From the NCBI RefSeq assembly GCF_014205135.1, contig NZ_JACHMY010000001.1:4650001-4714000 (forward strand): 64,000 nucleotides of DNA, given 5' to 3'. Below the pieces are notes generated by a model. That model did no database searches and was not told where the DNA came from. It was given only the letters and a program-made list of their open reading frames with translations. The position numbers were made by a program, and so were the translations under genes. This DNA is from Kribbella italica (GTDB lineage Bacteria; Actinomycetota; Actinomycetes; Propionibacteriales; Kribbellaceae). Shown piece by piece: positions 37,728 to 47,579 of this stretch (the first letter of the stretch is position 1; every line of letters begins with the position of its first letter).

Positions 37728-38370
37728 CTAGTGATCCCCAAGATAGGCGAGTACGGCGAGCACCCGGCGGTGCTGCTCGTCGTTGACCAGGAGCCCGAGC
37801 TTGCCGAGGATGCTGCCGATGTGGGTCTCCACGGTCCGCTCGGTCAGCCAGAGCCGCCGGCTGATCCCCACGTTCGTGCACCCCTCGGCCATCAGCGCGA
37901 GCACCTCCCGCTCACGCGCCGTCAACGCCGCCAGCCGATCCTCGGCCCGCGACCGCCCGATCAGGCTCTCCACCACCTCCGGGTCCAGCGCCGATCCACC
38001 CGCCGCCACCCGCTCGAGCGCGTCGAGAAACTCGTCGACCGCCAGCACCCGGTCCTTCAGCAGATACCCGAACCGCCCGCCGCTCACCAACTCGGTCGAG
38101 TGCCGCGTCTCCACATGCTGCGACAGCAACACGATCGCCAGCTCCGGATACAACCCCCCGCAACCTCTTCGCAGCCCGAGCACCGTCATCGGTCAACTCC
38201 GGCGGCATCCGCACATCGACAATCACCAACTCCGGCGCCGTCTCCCCCACCACCGTCACCAACGACACCGCATCCCCCGCCAGCCCCACGATCTCGTGCC
38301 CCGCATCCCCCAGCAACCGAGCCAACCCCGCCCGAAACAACGCGGAGTCCTCCCCAATCACAATCCGCAC
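37728..38370 (-). pseudogene. NarL-type response regulator, frameshifted
   Basis: From GTG 38370 the receiver reads RIVIGEDSALFRAGLARLLG, LVIVDVRMPPELTDDGARAA up to KRLRG. It then goes out of frame; the rest of the receiver (YPELAIVLLSQHVETRHSTE, LLKDRV) and the LuxR helix-turn-helix (LTAREREVLALMAEGCTNVG, TVETHIGSIL) continue in another frame. The break coincides with a run of six G on the coding strand (C6 at 38154-38159). Five G would restore one frame of about 213 codons. Either a base-call error, a real mutation or phase-variable slippage. The start overlaps the kinase stop by 13 bp. Confidence 0.8.
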
Positions 38371-40303
38371 GGCAGGACCACCTCTATCGCTGTGCCGGCG
38401 CCGGCTGGGCTGTGCATCGTGAGCGAACCGCCAAGCGCCACCACTCGGTCGGTCAGGCCGGTCAGGCCTGAGCCAGGGCGGGCTTGTGCTCCGCCGCAGC
38501 CGTCGTCCTCGACGCGGATGCGGACGGCCTCCGGCGACCGCGTCACCTGGACGCCGATTCTCGTCGCCTGCGCGTACTTCGCCGCGTTCACCACCGCCTC
38601 GGCCGCCACGAAGTACGCCGTCGTGATCAGCTGCTCCGGCAGCTCATCCCCCACCACCTGCAAGCGCACCGGAATCGGCAGGTTCCGCGTGATCGCCGCC
38701 AGCGCGGCCGGCAACCCGTCGTCCAAGCTCGTCGGCCGCAACCCGTGCGCGATCTGCCGCAGCTCCGCCACCGCCGTAGCCAGCTCGGCAACCCCTGGTC
38801 GAGCACACCGTCCACGTCGACCGTCCCATCGGCCAGATGCCGCTGGGCCAACCGCAAACTCATCCCCAGCGAGACCAACCGCTGCTGAGCCCCGTCATGC
38901 AGATCCCGCTCAAGCCGACGCCGCTCCGCATCCCCAGCCTGGACAAGCCGAGCCCGACTGGCCTCAACCTCCCGCAAAGCCCCCGCGAGCTCCGCCCGCA
39001 ACCGCGTGACCTCCACCAAACTCGCCGCCGCATCCGCAACCACCCGCAGTACGGCGGAACCGTTCCCCGCAAGAACCCCGATCTGCACCCCACCCAGCAT
39101 CACCGGCACCACCTCACCACCCACCGGCTCCCCCGCCGCATCAACAAACCCCGCCGCCCCAGGCACCAGATACCCCACCCGCAACTCCGGATCCCGCAAA
39201 GCCTGCCGCAGCACGGCTTCCAGCTCCTCAGGACTCCCCTCACCAGCGTGGATCCGATGCTGCAACTCGTCGATCGCCGCCAACGCAGCCCGCCGCGGCG
39301 GGTACAACCGCCGGTCGACAACCCGCCGCAACCACGACCGCAGCGGCGCCAGCACCAACGCACACACGGCTGTCGCCGTCGCTGCGGCCACCGCCGACCC
39401 GCGCCCGACCACCAGCCCGAGAGCAAGAGCCGACACCGCGTACGTCGCCAGCAACGCCACCAGCACGATCGCGTACGTGACCGCATCGGCCACCGCCCGA
39501 TCCACGTCGTACAGGTCGTGCTGCAACACCGCCACGGCAACGGCCGTCGGCAAGCTGACCAACGCCAGTACGCCGGTCACGGTCGCGACCGTCCCCGACT
39601 CGCCCGTCACCACGATCTCCGCCAGGCAGACGAACGGGTAGCAGACCGCGACCACCCCCGCGATCGCCAGCCACTTCACCTGCGCCCGCGGCCGCCCGGT
39701 CGACCGCCGGAACCGCACCACCACGGACGCCGCCGCGACCAGCACCAACCCCAGGAAGACGCCGAACACGACTTCGCTGAGCACCCGAAGCCCCAGCGGC
39801 AACGGAGCGTACGGCCGCGCCCACCCCTCCAAAGGCGCCAAGAACGGCGCGGTCGCGAACGCCCCGAACACCTGCTGCGCGGCACCGAGCAGCACCAACC
39901 CCAACGGCACGACCCGCCAACGCGGGCTGACCAGCCGGCCCTCCGGGAAGTAGAGCAACAGCAGCGCGACCACGACGAACAACCACCAGCCGCTCTCCTC
40001 CAGCCACGCGACCACCCGCCGGTCCAGCGGGACGACACCCACCGCGGCCGCGTCGTAGTACACCTCCCGACCGGCTAGGTACGCGACCAGCGCACCGACC
40101 AGCGTGAGCATCGCCCCGACCACGTTCCGAGGCTCCCGCCGAGCCACCAGCAACCCGAGCACCGCAAGCCCGCCCGCAACCGCGGCCAGCCCGGCGAAGG
40201 CCCCACCGGACAGATCAGCCGCGAGCAGCAGCCAGCCACCGCCCACCAGCATCGTCGCCACGAGCAGGGAGGTGCCGACTGCGAGCCCCCACGGCCACCG
40301 CAT
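38358..40303 (-). pseudogene. Membrane sensor histidine kinase, frameshifted
   Basis: Starts at ATG 40303 with about ten hydrophobic segments in the first 300 codons, then a cytoplasmic part with RLERDLHDGAQQRLVSLGMS (phospho-acceptor His of HisKA_3). After DGVLDQG the frame shifts; the next frame supplies VAELRQIAHGLRP and the HATPase domain with EAVVNAAKYAQA and GSGLTGLTDRV. The break is at a run of four G (C4 at 38792-38795); five G would join both parts into one protein of about 648 residues. With its partner regulator also shifted at a homopolymer, sequencing error or joint decay must be separated. Confidence 0.8.
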
Positions 40304-40309
40304 GACGTC

Positions 40310-40315
40310 ACTGTA
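40310..40315 (-). promoter_or_regulatory. -10 box TACAGT of the sensor kinase gene
   Basis: TACAGT, 6 nt, ATG 40303 on the minus strand, the same layout as at the MFS gene (9443-9448). Confidence 0.4.
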
Positions 40316-40445
40316 AGTCGCGGAAGCCGGGTGCGGCTCCGAGTCAGCACGGAGATCCGTTCCCGTGCCAGCCCCGATCCGTCGACCCAGCCCTGGCGGC
40401 TTCGCTGAAGGAGTCAGATTTCCCCGTGGCTCCGGGAGGCCCACG

Positions 40446-41120
40446 ATGTCCACCTCGACGATCAGAACCCAGCTCGGCAGCGACCCGATCACCCGGCGCC
40501 GCGTCGGAATCGTCTCGCTCGCGCTGACCGTGACCTCGCTGACCGCCGTACCGGGCGGTCTGCTGTGGCCGGAGCCGTCCGGCGGCGGCGAGACCTACAC
40601 GTACGCCGACATCCAGCCGCTGCGCGACCGCTGGTGGGGACTGCTCGTGTTCCTCAGCGCCGCGTTGGTGCTCAACGTCCCGGCCCAGGCGTTCGCCACC
40701 AGCCTGCTGGTACGACGTCGCGGCGCCGCCTGGGCCACGACCGGCGGCGTACTGATGTGGATCGGCACAGCCCTGTACGCCGTGGGCGGCGCCGGCTGGG
40801 CCGCGGCGTACTACTTCGCGACGGCGCCAGGGGTCGACCCGACAGCCGGCGCCTCGGTCATCGACCGGATGGCCGAGGACTCGCTGCACCTGTTCGGGCC
40901 GATGATCGCCGGCGCGCTGCTGGTCGCGGTCGGCACGCTCGTCCAGACGGTCGGGCTGTGGCGCTCGCACGCCGTACCGCGCTGGGTCCCGCTAGGCGCC
41001 GCGACGATCGCGCTCACGTTCCTGGTCCCCGGCAACGGCGTGATCGGCCTGGTCACCGCGCTACCGATGACCGCCGCGGCCATCGGCATCGCGTACTACG
41101 CCTGGCGGGCCGTCCGATGA
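40446..41120 (+). CDS. Hypothetical membrane protein
   Basis: 224 residues with about six predicted helices (about 20-37, 66-84, 96-116, 148-168, 178-196 and 200-218). No catalytic motif seen. ATG 40446 follows GGGAGG by 6 nt. It is divergent from the frameshifted kinase and convergent with prs. Function unknown. Confidence 0.82.
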   Translation: MSTSTIRTQLGSDPITRRRVGIVSLALTVTSLTAVPGGLLWPEPSGGGETYTYADIQPLRDRWWGLLVFLSAALVLNVPAQAFATSLLVRRRGAAWATTGGVLMWIGTALYAVGGAGWAAAYYFATAPGVDPTAGASVIDRMAEDSLHLFGPMIAGALLVAVGTLVQTVGLWRSHAVPRWVPLGAATIALTFLVPGNGVIGLVTALPMTAAAIGIAYYAWRAVR

Positions 41121-41186
41121 TGTGGGCCCCGTGGCCGTTCCTGTTCTGGCCGGCGCACTGGGACCGCGGCGGACGGCTCGACCAGA

Positions 41187-42167
41187 TCAGGCCCTGCCCT
41201 CGAACAGGCTGGTCACCGATCCGTCCTCGAACACCTCGCGGATCGCGCGGCTGATCAGCGGGGCGATCGACAGCTCGGTGAGCTTGTCGAACTTGCGGTC
41301 CTCCGAGATCGGCAGCGTGTTGGTGACGATCACCTCGCTGGCCTGGCAGTTCTTCAGCCGGTCCACCGCCGGACCGGACAGGATCGCGTGGGTGGCCGCG
41401 ATCACCACGCCGGCAGCGCCGTCGGCGTACAGGGCGTCGGCGGCCTTGGTGATCGTGCCCGCGGTGTCGATCATGTCGTCGACCAGGATGCAGACCCGGC
41501 CGGCCACCTCACCGACGACCCGGTTGGCGACGGTCTCGTTCGGCCGGTCGATGTCGCGGGTCTTGTGGATGAAGGCCAGCGGCGCGTTGTTCAGCCGGGC
41601 CGACCACTGCTCGGCGACCTTGATCCGGCCGGCGTCCGGCGAGACCACGGCGAGCTGCTGGTCGCCGTACTTGTCCCGTACGTAGTCGGACAGGATCGGC
41701 AGCGCCATCAGGTGGTCGACCGGTCCGTCGAAGAAGCCCTGGATCTGCGAGGTGTGCAGGTCGACGCAGATCAGCCGGTTCGCGCCGGCGGTCTTGAACA
41801 GGTCGGCCATCAGCCGGGCCGAGATCGGCTCCCGGCCGCGGTGCTTCTTGTCCTGCCGGGCGTAGCCGTAGAACGGCAGCACCACGGTGATCCGCTTGGC
41901 CGACGCCCGCTTCAGCGCGTCGACCATGATCAGCTGCTCCATGATCCACTCGTTGATCGGCGAGGTGTGGCTCTGGATCACGAACGCGTCGCTGCCCCGG
42001 ACCGACTCCTCGAACCGGACGTAGATCTCGCCGTTGGCGAAGTCGTACGCCGAGGTCGGCACCAGGCCGGAGCCGAGCTGCTCGGACACCTCTTCGGCCA
42101 GACCGGGATGGGCCCGGCCGGAGAAGACCATCAGGTTCTTCTCGGTGGTTCGCTTCATCCCGCTCAT
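41187..42167 (-). CDS. prs: Ribose-phosphate pyrophosphokinase
   Basis: 326 residues. Makes PRPP from ribose 5-phosphate and ATP. Seen: FSGRAHPGLAEEV near the N-terminus, the flexible-loop region KKHRGREPISARL, VVSPDAGRIKVAEQWSARLN, and the PRPP-binding loop CILVDDMIDTAGT. ATG 42167 is chosen because GGGAGG lies 8 nt upstream; GTG 42173 is too close. It is 15 bp after glmU, forming the usual glmU-prs pair. Confidence 0.96.
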   Translation of the reverse strand: MSGMKRTTEKNLMVFSGRAHPGLAEEVSEQLGSGLVPTSAYDFANGEIYVRFEESVRGSDAFVIQSHTSPINEWIMEQLIMVDALKRASAKRITVVLPFYGYARQDKKHRGREPISARLMADLFKTAGANRLICVDLHTSQIQGFFDGPVDHLMALPILSDYVRDKYGDQQLAVVSPDAGRIKVAEQWSARLNNAPLAFIHKTRDIDRPNETVANRVVGEVAGRVCILVDDMIDTAGTITKAADALYADGAAGVVIAATHAILSGPAVDRLKNCQASEVIVTNTLPISEDRKFDKLTELSIAPLISRAIREVFEDGSVTSLFEGRA

Positions 42168-42182
42168 CGCCACTGCCTCCCG

Positions 42183-43754
42183 TTACGCCTTCTCGCCAGT
42201 GTCGCCTGAGGCACCGTCGGCCGACCGCACCTCGGCGCTGCGCGCTCCCGGATCTCCCGGAGCCGCCGTCTGCTCGCCGGATCCACCGGCCGCCGGCGCG
42301 GTCGCCGGGGACTCCGCGGACGGCGTACCGGCCAGCGCGTCCTCGGCTGCCTTCGCCGTCTTCGTCCCGGCCCGCCTGCGCGCGACCCAGCCCTTGATGT
42401 TGCGCTGCCGCCCGCGGGCGACCGCGATCTCGCCGGGGCCGACCGGCTGGTCGATCGCGGACCCGGCCGCGATGTACGCGCCGTCGGCGATGTCGACCGG
42501 CGCGACCAGCACCGAGTTGCTGCCGAGGAAGGAGTAGCGCCCGACGGTGGTGCGGTGCTTGTGCACACCGTCGTAGTTGGCGAAGATCGTGCCGGCGCCG
42601 ATGTTCGCGCCCTCACCGATCGTCGCGTCCCCGGCGTACGACAGGTGCGGGACCTTCGCGCCGTCGGCGATCGTCGTGTTCTTGGTCTCGACGAAGGTGC
42701 CGATCTTGCCCTTCACGCCGAGCGACGTCCCGGGCCGCAGGTACGCGAACGGACCGACCGAGGCGCCCGCGCCGATCCGCGCGCCGGACCCGTGCGTCCG
42801 GATGATCGAGGCGCCCTCACCGACCTGTACGTCGGTCAGTGTGGTGTCCGGGCCGATCACGGCCCCGCTGGCCACCGTGGTCGCGCCGTGGAGCTGCGTG
42901 TTCGGCAGCAGGGTGACGTCCTGGTCCAGCTCGACGGTCCCGTCGACCCACGTCGTACTCGGGTCGACGATCGTGACGCCGGAGCGCATCAGGGTGTCGA
43001 GGGTGCGCCGGTTCAGCTCGGCGCGCAGCGTGGCCAGCTGGACGCGGTCGTTCACGCCCTCGGTCTGCATCGCGTCCTCGATCACCCAGGCACCGACCCG
43101 CTTGCCGTCGCCGCGAGCGATGGCCAGGACATCGGTCAGGTACAGCTCGCCCTGCGCGTTGTCCGTGGTCAGCCGGCTCAGCCCGTCGCGCAGCGTGGCC
43201 GCGTCGAAGGCGTAGATCCCGGCGTTGATCTCGTCGATCTGGCGCTGCTCGGGGGTGGCGTCCTTGTGCTCGACGATGCCCGCGACCGTGCCGTCGGGAC
43301 CCGGCAGGATCCGGCCGTACCCGGTCGGGTCGGGCACGCGCGCGGTGAGCACCGTCACAGCGTTGCCCTGCTTGTCGTGCTCGCTGATCAGCTCCAGGAG
43401 CGTCTCGGCAGCCAGCAGCGGGACGTCGCCGGAGATGACCACGACCGTCCCGTCGAAGTCGGCCGGTACGGCGGTCAGGCCGGCCCGGACGGCGTCGCCG
43501 GTCCCGAGCTGCTGCTCCTGGACGGCGGTCCGGACGCCGGCGTCGACCTCGGTCAGGTGCGCCTCGACCTGCTCACGGCCGGTGCCGACCACGACGACGA
43601 GATGCTCGGGCGCGAGTGCACGCGCGGTGACGACCGCGTGCCCGACGAGGCTGCGCCCGCCGAGCTCGTGCAGGACCTTGGGGGTCGCGGATTTCATCCG
43701 GGTCCCCTGACCGGCGGCCATCACGATGACCGTCGCAGGACGGTGGGAAGTCAC
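42183..43754 (-). CDS. glmU: Bifunctional GlmU (GlcNAc-1-P acetyl/uridyltransferase)
   Basis: 523 residues. Makes UDP-GlcNAc for peptidoglycan. The N-terminal uridyltransferase has VIVMAAGQGTRMKSATPKVL, and the C-terminal left-handed beta-helix has hexapeptide repeats and YLRPGTSLG, FVETKNTTIADGAKVPHLSY, ANIGAGTIFANYDGVHKHRT. The last 55 residues are a low-complexity Ala/Gly/Ser tail, as in other actinobacteria. Start GTG 43754. Confidence 0.97.
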   Translation of the reverse strand: MTSHRPATVIVMAAGQGTRMKSATPKVLHELGGRSLVGHAVVTARALAPEHLVVVVGTGREQVEAHLTEVDAGVRTAVQEQQLGTGDAVRAGLTAVPADFDGTVVVISGDVPLLAAETLLELISEHDKQGNAVTVLTARVPDPTGYGRILPGPDGTVAGIVEHKDATPEQRQIDEINAGIYAFDAATLRDGLSRLTTDNAQGELYLTDVLAIARGDGKRVGAWVIEDAMQTEGVNDRVQLATLRAELNRRTLDTLMRSGVTIVDPSTTWVDGTVELDQDVTLLPNTQLHGATTVASGAVIGPDTTLTDVQVGEGASIIRTHGSGARIGAGASVGPFAYLRPGTSLGVKGKIGTFVETKNTTIADGAKVPHLSYAGDATIGEGANIGAGTIFANYDGVHKHRTTVGRYSFLGSNSVLVAPVDIADGAYIAAGSAIDQPVGPGEIAVARGRQRNIKGWVARRRAGTKTAKAAEDALAGTPSAESPATAPAAGGSGEQTAAPGDPGARSAEVRSADGASGDTGEKA

Positions 43755-43839
43755 GCGGTCTTCTCCTCGGGTTCCCTACGAGTTCTGGGCGAGTTCGTGC
43801 GTGACGCCCGGAACCGAGCGCCCGCGCAAGCGTACTTCC

Positions 43840-45147
43840 TCACTGTGCGAGGGTTCGCAGCGCATCCACAAGCTTCTGCTCGGTGTAGCCGGTGTACTCG
43901 ACCATCAACCGCTCCTGGGCCGGCCGGTTGTAGCCCCGGCGGGCGACCTGCTGGTAGAAGTCGGTGACCGCCCGGAGGCCGACCAGCTTGACCAGCTGCT
44001 CGACCGCCAGCCAGCTGATTCCGTCACTGTCCGTAGCGTCGTACTCGTCGTCGGCCGGGAGCCGGGACAGGTCGCCGAGGGCCTGGCGCCGGATGTCGTC
44101 GCGGGCCGCCGCGACCTGCTTGCCGCGACCGGTCGCGGTCAGCTGCAGGCTCTCGGCGTACTGGGCCATGCCCTCGGCGAGCCAGCGCGGAGCCTCCTCG
44201 CCGAGCCGGACCGGGAGCAGGTGCATCAGCGCGTGGCTCAGCTGGGCCGAGTCGAACCGCTCCTGCGCCTCAGGCCGTACGACGATCCAGCCGCCGACCG
44301 GGCGGCCGTCCTCCGCGGGGCTCGGGATCGGCTGGACCCTGGCCGGCTCGTCGCCGGGCAGCGTCGCGGGGAGATCGGTCAGTACGCCCGGCTCGCGCAT
44401 CGCGACGACCATCGGGACGATCTGCAGGTAGCCCTTCCACAGGGCGCGGACCTTGCGAGCCATCAGCACCGTCTCGTCGGCCTGGCGTTCGGCGTACGCG
44501 AGCCGGCCCCGGTCGACCACGACCAGCACGTTGCGCCGCTTCACCACGTCGATCGGCCCGTAGTCCCACGGCTGCCTGCCGGACCCGATCGCCCGGTCCA
44601 GGTCGTTGTCGTCCACGAGGAACAGGCGGCCGTCGCGAACGGTGTAGGTGTACCCGACGTCCGTCGCCGCCTCGGCGAGGCGGCTGCCGGAGATCTGGTA
44701 CCGCATGCTGACCCGGAAGGTGCCGGTCGCCAGGCCGTACCGGCGTACGGCCTCGTAGTTGGTCCAGACCTCGGCGCGGCGATAGGTCGCCGACATCCCC
44801 AGCGCCCGCATGTTCTCGAACACCTGCCGCTGCTCGGCCCGCAACTCCGGCGCGACGTCCCTGAGGAACAGCGCCAGGTTCTTCTGCTTCACCGCGATCC
44901 CGCGCCGAGCCAGGACCGCATCCACCGCGGCCCCCAGCCGCGGGTCGACGTCACCGCTCGCACTCGGCCGCACCTGCTGCAGCGTCGCCCCACCCATCGC
45001 CTCAGCCGTCAGCGAAACCCCACGCCCCGCCGAAGGCACACCCGCCCACAGCCCGCCCCCGACCACCACCATCGCCACCACCACCGGCCACACCGCAGGC
45101 CCCTCGGCCACGACCCACCGCCGCACCGCCGCCCACAACCCCGGCAT
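43840..45147 (-). CDS. Membrane-anchored peptidase-MA-like protein lacking the catalytic Glu
   Basis: 435 residues. One N-terminal helix (about 18-37) and a large extracytoplasmic domain. Near the C-terminus SHALMHLL (304-311) aligns with the gluzincin HExxH, followed 16 residues on by WLAEGMAQY (322-330) with the third ligand Glu325. Position 306 is Ala instead of the general-base Glu, so zinc could bind but peptidase activity is not expected. The central part resembles NTF2-like or SnoaL-like folds in such proteins. It lies upstream of glmU-prs on the same strand. Confidence 0.75.
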   Translation of the reverse strand: MPGLWAAVRRWVVAEGPAVWPVVVAMVVVGGGLWAGVPSAGRGVSLTAEAMGGATLQQVRPSASGDVDPRLGAAVDAVLARRGIAVKQKNLALFLRDVAPELRAEQRQVFENMRALGMSATYRRAEVWTNYEAVRRYGLATGTFRVSMRYQISGSRLAEAATDVGYTYTVRDGRLFLVDDNDLDRAIGSGRQPWDYGPIDVVKRRNVLVVVDRGRLAYAERQADETVLMARKVRALWKGYLQIVPMVVAMREPGVLTDLPATLPGDEPARVQPIPSPAEDGRPVGGWIVVRPEAQERFDSAQLSHALMHLLPVRLGEEAPRWLAEGMAQYAESLQLTATGRGKQVAAARDDIRRQALGDLSRLPADDEYDATDSDGISWLAVEQLVKLVGLRAVTDFYQQVARRGYNRPAQERLMVEYTGYTEQKLVDALRTLAQ

Positions 45148-45516
45148 CCCAACCCTCTCCCAGCCTCAACCCCGCGCGCCCCCATGGTCGCCCAACCCAA
45201 GGCCAGCCACCAAGTTCACCCCTTCGGGGGGGGACCGGGGGCACGCCCGGGGAGGGCGTGACCAGGGGCGTGGCCCGGGGGGACTCCCCGGAGGCGTGAC
45301 CCGGGGGCGCGACCCGGCGGGGTGCGACAAGGGAGCGTGCCCCGAGTGGGCGTAGCCCCGGGGGGTGACCGGGGTGGGCGTGACCCGGGGTGACCCGGGG
45401 GCGTGGCGGGGGCACCTAGACGATGCTGCCCCCTCAACAACTCTTTCCGGCCGCCGCCACCTAAGCCACAGCCGACCTCCCCGGCCGCATCCCCGCCCAC
45501 CTCAGCGCCGTACAGA
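45148..45516. other. Gene-free spacer with G-rich repeats
   Basis: 369 bp between the start of the peptidase-like gene and the stop of the response regulator. Most of it is the degenerate G-rich repeat listed separately. The rest shows no gene; the promoter for the peptidase-like gene should be at its left end but is not obvious. Confidence 0.4.
45227..45414. repeat. Degenerate G-rich tandem repeat
   Basis: About a dozen imperfect copies of a unit close to GCGTGACCCGGGG, with spacing of roughly 11-18 nt and strong strand bias (G on plus). Runs of 4-8 G are regularly spaced, so G-quadruplex formation on the plus strand is possible. Confidence 0.6.
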
Positions 45517-46194
45517 TCACCCGTGCGCCTTCACCAACCCGGTCTCGTACCCGAGCACCACCAGCGCCACCCGATCCCGCAACCCCGTCTTCGCCAGGAT
45601 CCGCCCGATGTGCGTCTTCACCGTCGCCTCCGACAACGTGAACAGCTTGGCGATCTCCTGGTTCGACAACCCCCGCGCGACCTCCACCAGCACCTCGCGC
45701 TCGCGAGCAGTCAGCTCAGCAAGATCAGGCACCTCGCGATCCTCATCCGGCAGCGCCCCCGCGAAGTGCTCCAGCAACCGCCGCGTAGTACTCGGCGACA
45801 CCACCGCATCCCCCGAGTGCACCTGACGAATCGCCGACAACAAATCAGCCGGCGGCGTGTTCTTCAACAAAAACCCTGCCGCCCCCGCCTTGATCGCCGC
45901 AAACGCATACTCGTCCAGATCGAACGTCGTCAGCACGATCACCCTAGGTGCCGCAGGCAACGACTGCACCTGCCGCGTCGCCTCCACCCCGTCCAGCCGC
46001 GGCATCCGCACATCCATCAGTACGACGTCAGAAGCGGTGACCCGCAACTTCTCCAGCGCCTCACCCCCGTCGCCGGCCTGCCCCACCACCCGCATGTCGG
46101 GCTGCGAGTCCACCAGCATGGTGAATCCGGCCCGGACCAGCTCCTGATCGTCCACCAGGAAGACCCGGATCACGCCGTCGTCGGTCTCGCTCAC
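45517..46194 (-). CDS. NarL/LuxR-family response regulator
   Basis: 225 residues. Receiver with VDDQELVRAG at 14-23, phospho-acceptor Asp61 in LMDVRMPRLDG, LTTF and LKNTPP. LuxR helix-turn-helix near 158-215 (LTAREREVLVEVARGLSNQE, TVKTHIGRILAKTGL). Start GTG 46194 with GGAGG 9 nt upstream. It follows the kinase at 46222 by 27 bp and is its partner. Confidence 0.93.
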   Translation of the reverse strand: MSETDDGVIRVFLVDDQELVRAGFTMLVDSQPDMRVVGQAGDGGEALEKLRVTASDVVLMDVRMPRLDGVEATRQVQSLPAAPRVIVLTTFDLDEYAFAAIKAGAAGFLLKNTPPADLLSAIRQVHSGDAVVSPSTTRRLLEHFAGALPDEDREVPDLAELTAREREVLVEVARGLSNQEIAKLFTLSEATVKTHIGRILAKTGLRDRVALVVLGYETGLVKAHG

Positions 46195-46221
46195 GCTGCT
46201 GTTCCTCCAGCTCGGAATCGC

Positions 46222-47400
46222 TTACTGGTCAGCCGGTCCGGCGTACGGAAGCTTCGCGACCACCTCGTACCCACCGCCCGCCTTGGGCCCGGCGTTCACC
46301 GTACCGCCGGAGATCGAGGCGCGTTGCCGCATCCCGACCAGCCCGTGCCCCGCGTCGCTGCTCGGCGCGACCCCGCCGCCGCGGCCGTCGTCGGTGACCA
46401 CCACGGTCAGCATCTCGCGCCCGAAGTCCAGAGTGACGGACGTCCGCGCCCCCGGCCCGGCGTGTTTCAGCGTGTTGGTCAGCCCTTCCTGCACGATCCG
46501 GTACGCCGTCAGGCCGAGCAGCGCGGGCAGATCCCGCGGCGTCCCGGTCACCTCGTAGTCGACGGTCAATCCGGCCTCGCGCACGTTCTCGACCAGTTCG
46601 GGCAACGACGAGACGCCGGGCTGCGGCCGCGGCTGGTTCGGGTCGAGCTCGTTCTGCTCGTCCTGCTTGAGCAGGCCGAGCATCTTGCGCATCTCGGTCA
46701 GCGACGCGCGCCCGGTGTCGCCGATCGTGGCCAGCGCCTTCTTCGCCTGCTCCGGCGACGCGTCGGCGGCGTACAGGCCTCCGTCGGCCTGGACGATCAT
46801 GATCGACAGCCCGTGCGCGACCACGTCGTGGATCTCGCGGGCGATCCGGGTCCGCTCGTTGGTCACCGCGAGCGTCGCCTCGCGGTCGCGGTCCCGCTCG
46901 GCCTGGACGGCGCGTTCCTCCAGCTGGGCGACGTACAGGCCCCGCGTCCGGCGACGTTCGCCGAAGGCCCAGACCCCGAACACGACCGAGCCGAACGCGA
47001 CCATCATCGTGATCTGCTGGCGCCAGTCGGAGTTCGCCCAGTAGCGAGCCGTCGCCATCAGGACGCCGAGGCCGCCGATGCCGAGCGCGATCCGGCTGAA
47101 GCGCACTTCGCCGTACACGGAGATCGTGTAGAGCGCGACCAAGAGCCCGATGTTGCCGGCCTGCAGCTCGATCCCGGCCAGCCACTGCAGCACGGCGATC
47201 GCCGAGACGCCGAAGAACACCAGCTCGGGATAGCTACGCCGCCAGATCAACGGCACCAGCAACGCCACACCGACCACACCGGCGAACTGGGCCTGCGCCA
47301 GCGACAGAAACCCGAAGAACAGCGTCAGCCCACCCGCCAGCAGCAGGTCGAACGCCTTGGACTGCGGCGAGACCCGCCGAGCCATGAGAAACCCCGTCAT
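46222..47400 (-). CDS. Sensor histidine kinase, DesK/NarX type
   Basis: 392 residues. Four to six helices in residues 15-150, HisKA_3 with REIHDVVAHGLSIMIVQADG, and HATPase with TAYRIVQEGLTNTLKHAGPG, TDDGRGG and GHGLVGMRQRA. This is the full set of functional motifs. Pairs with the regulator at 45517. Start ATG 47400; an ATG six codons later is also possible. Signal unknown. Confidence 0.92.
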   Translation of the reverse strand: MTGFLMARRVSPQSKAFDLLLAGGLTLFFGFLSLAQAQFAGVVGVALLVPLIWRRSYPELVFFGVSAIAVLQWLAGIELQAGNIGLLVALYTISVYGEVRFSRIALGIGGLGVLMATARYWANSDWRQQITMMVAFGSVVFGVWAFGERRRTRGLYVAQLEERAVQAERDRDREATLAVTNERTRIAREIHDVVAHGLSIMIVQADGGLYAADASPEQAKKALATIGDTGRASLTEMRKMLGLLKQDEQNELDPNQPRPQPGVSSLPELVENVREAGLTVDYEVTGTPRDLPALLGLTAYRIVQEGLTNTLKHAGPGARTSVTLDFGREMLTVVVTDDGRGGGVAPSSDAGHGLVGMRQRASISGGTVNAGPKAGGGYEVVAKLPYAGPADQ

Positions 47401-47476
47401 GCCGGCCAGCGTACGGCGGACTCACGCGCAAAACGTCGTGCCACGGGCGGATCTGTGCGTCCTACCGGCGTAGCAC

Positions 47477-47576
47477 GGACGCCCACCACCCACTAACCTC
47501 GCCGACGCTCCCACGTTCACGCTTAACCGAGCACCGGACGGTGCATCGGGCGGTGGTTAGTGAGTGGTGGGCGTCC
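47477..47576. repeat. 100-bp element with 22-bp terminal inverted repeats
   Basis: Arms 47477-47498 and 47555-47576 pair over 22 bp with one mismatch, around a 56-bp centre that contains GCACCG-GA-CGGTGC (47531-47544). It lies 3 bp after the TetR stop and ends 77 bp before the kinase start. It could be an unusually large terminator or a short MITE-like element; no clear target duplication was seen. Confidence 0.6.
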
Positions 47577-47579
47577 GCC

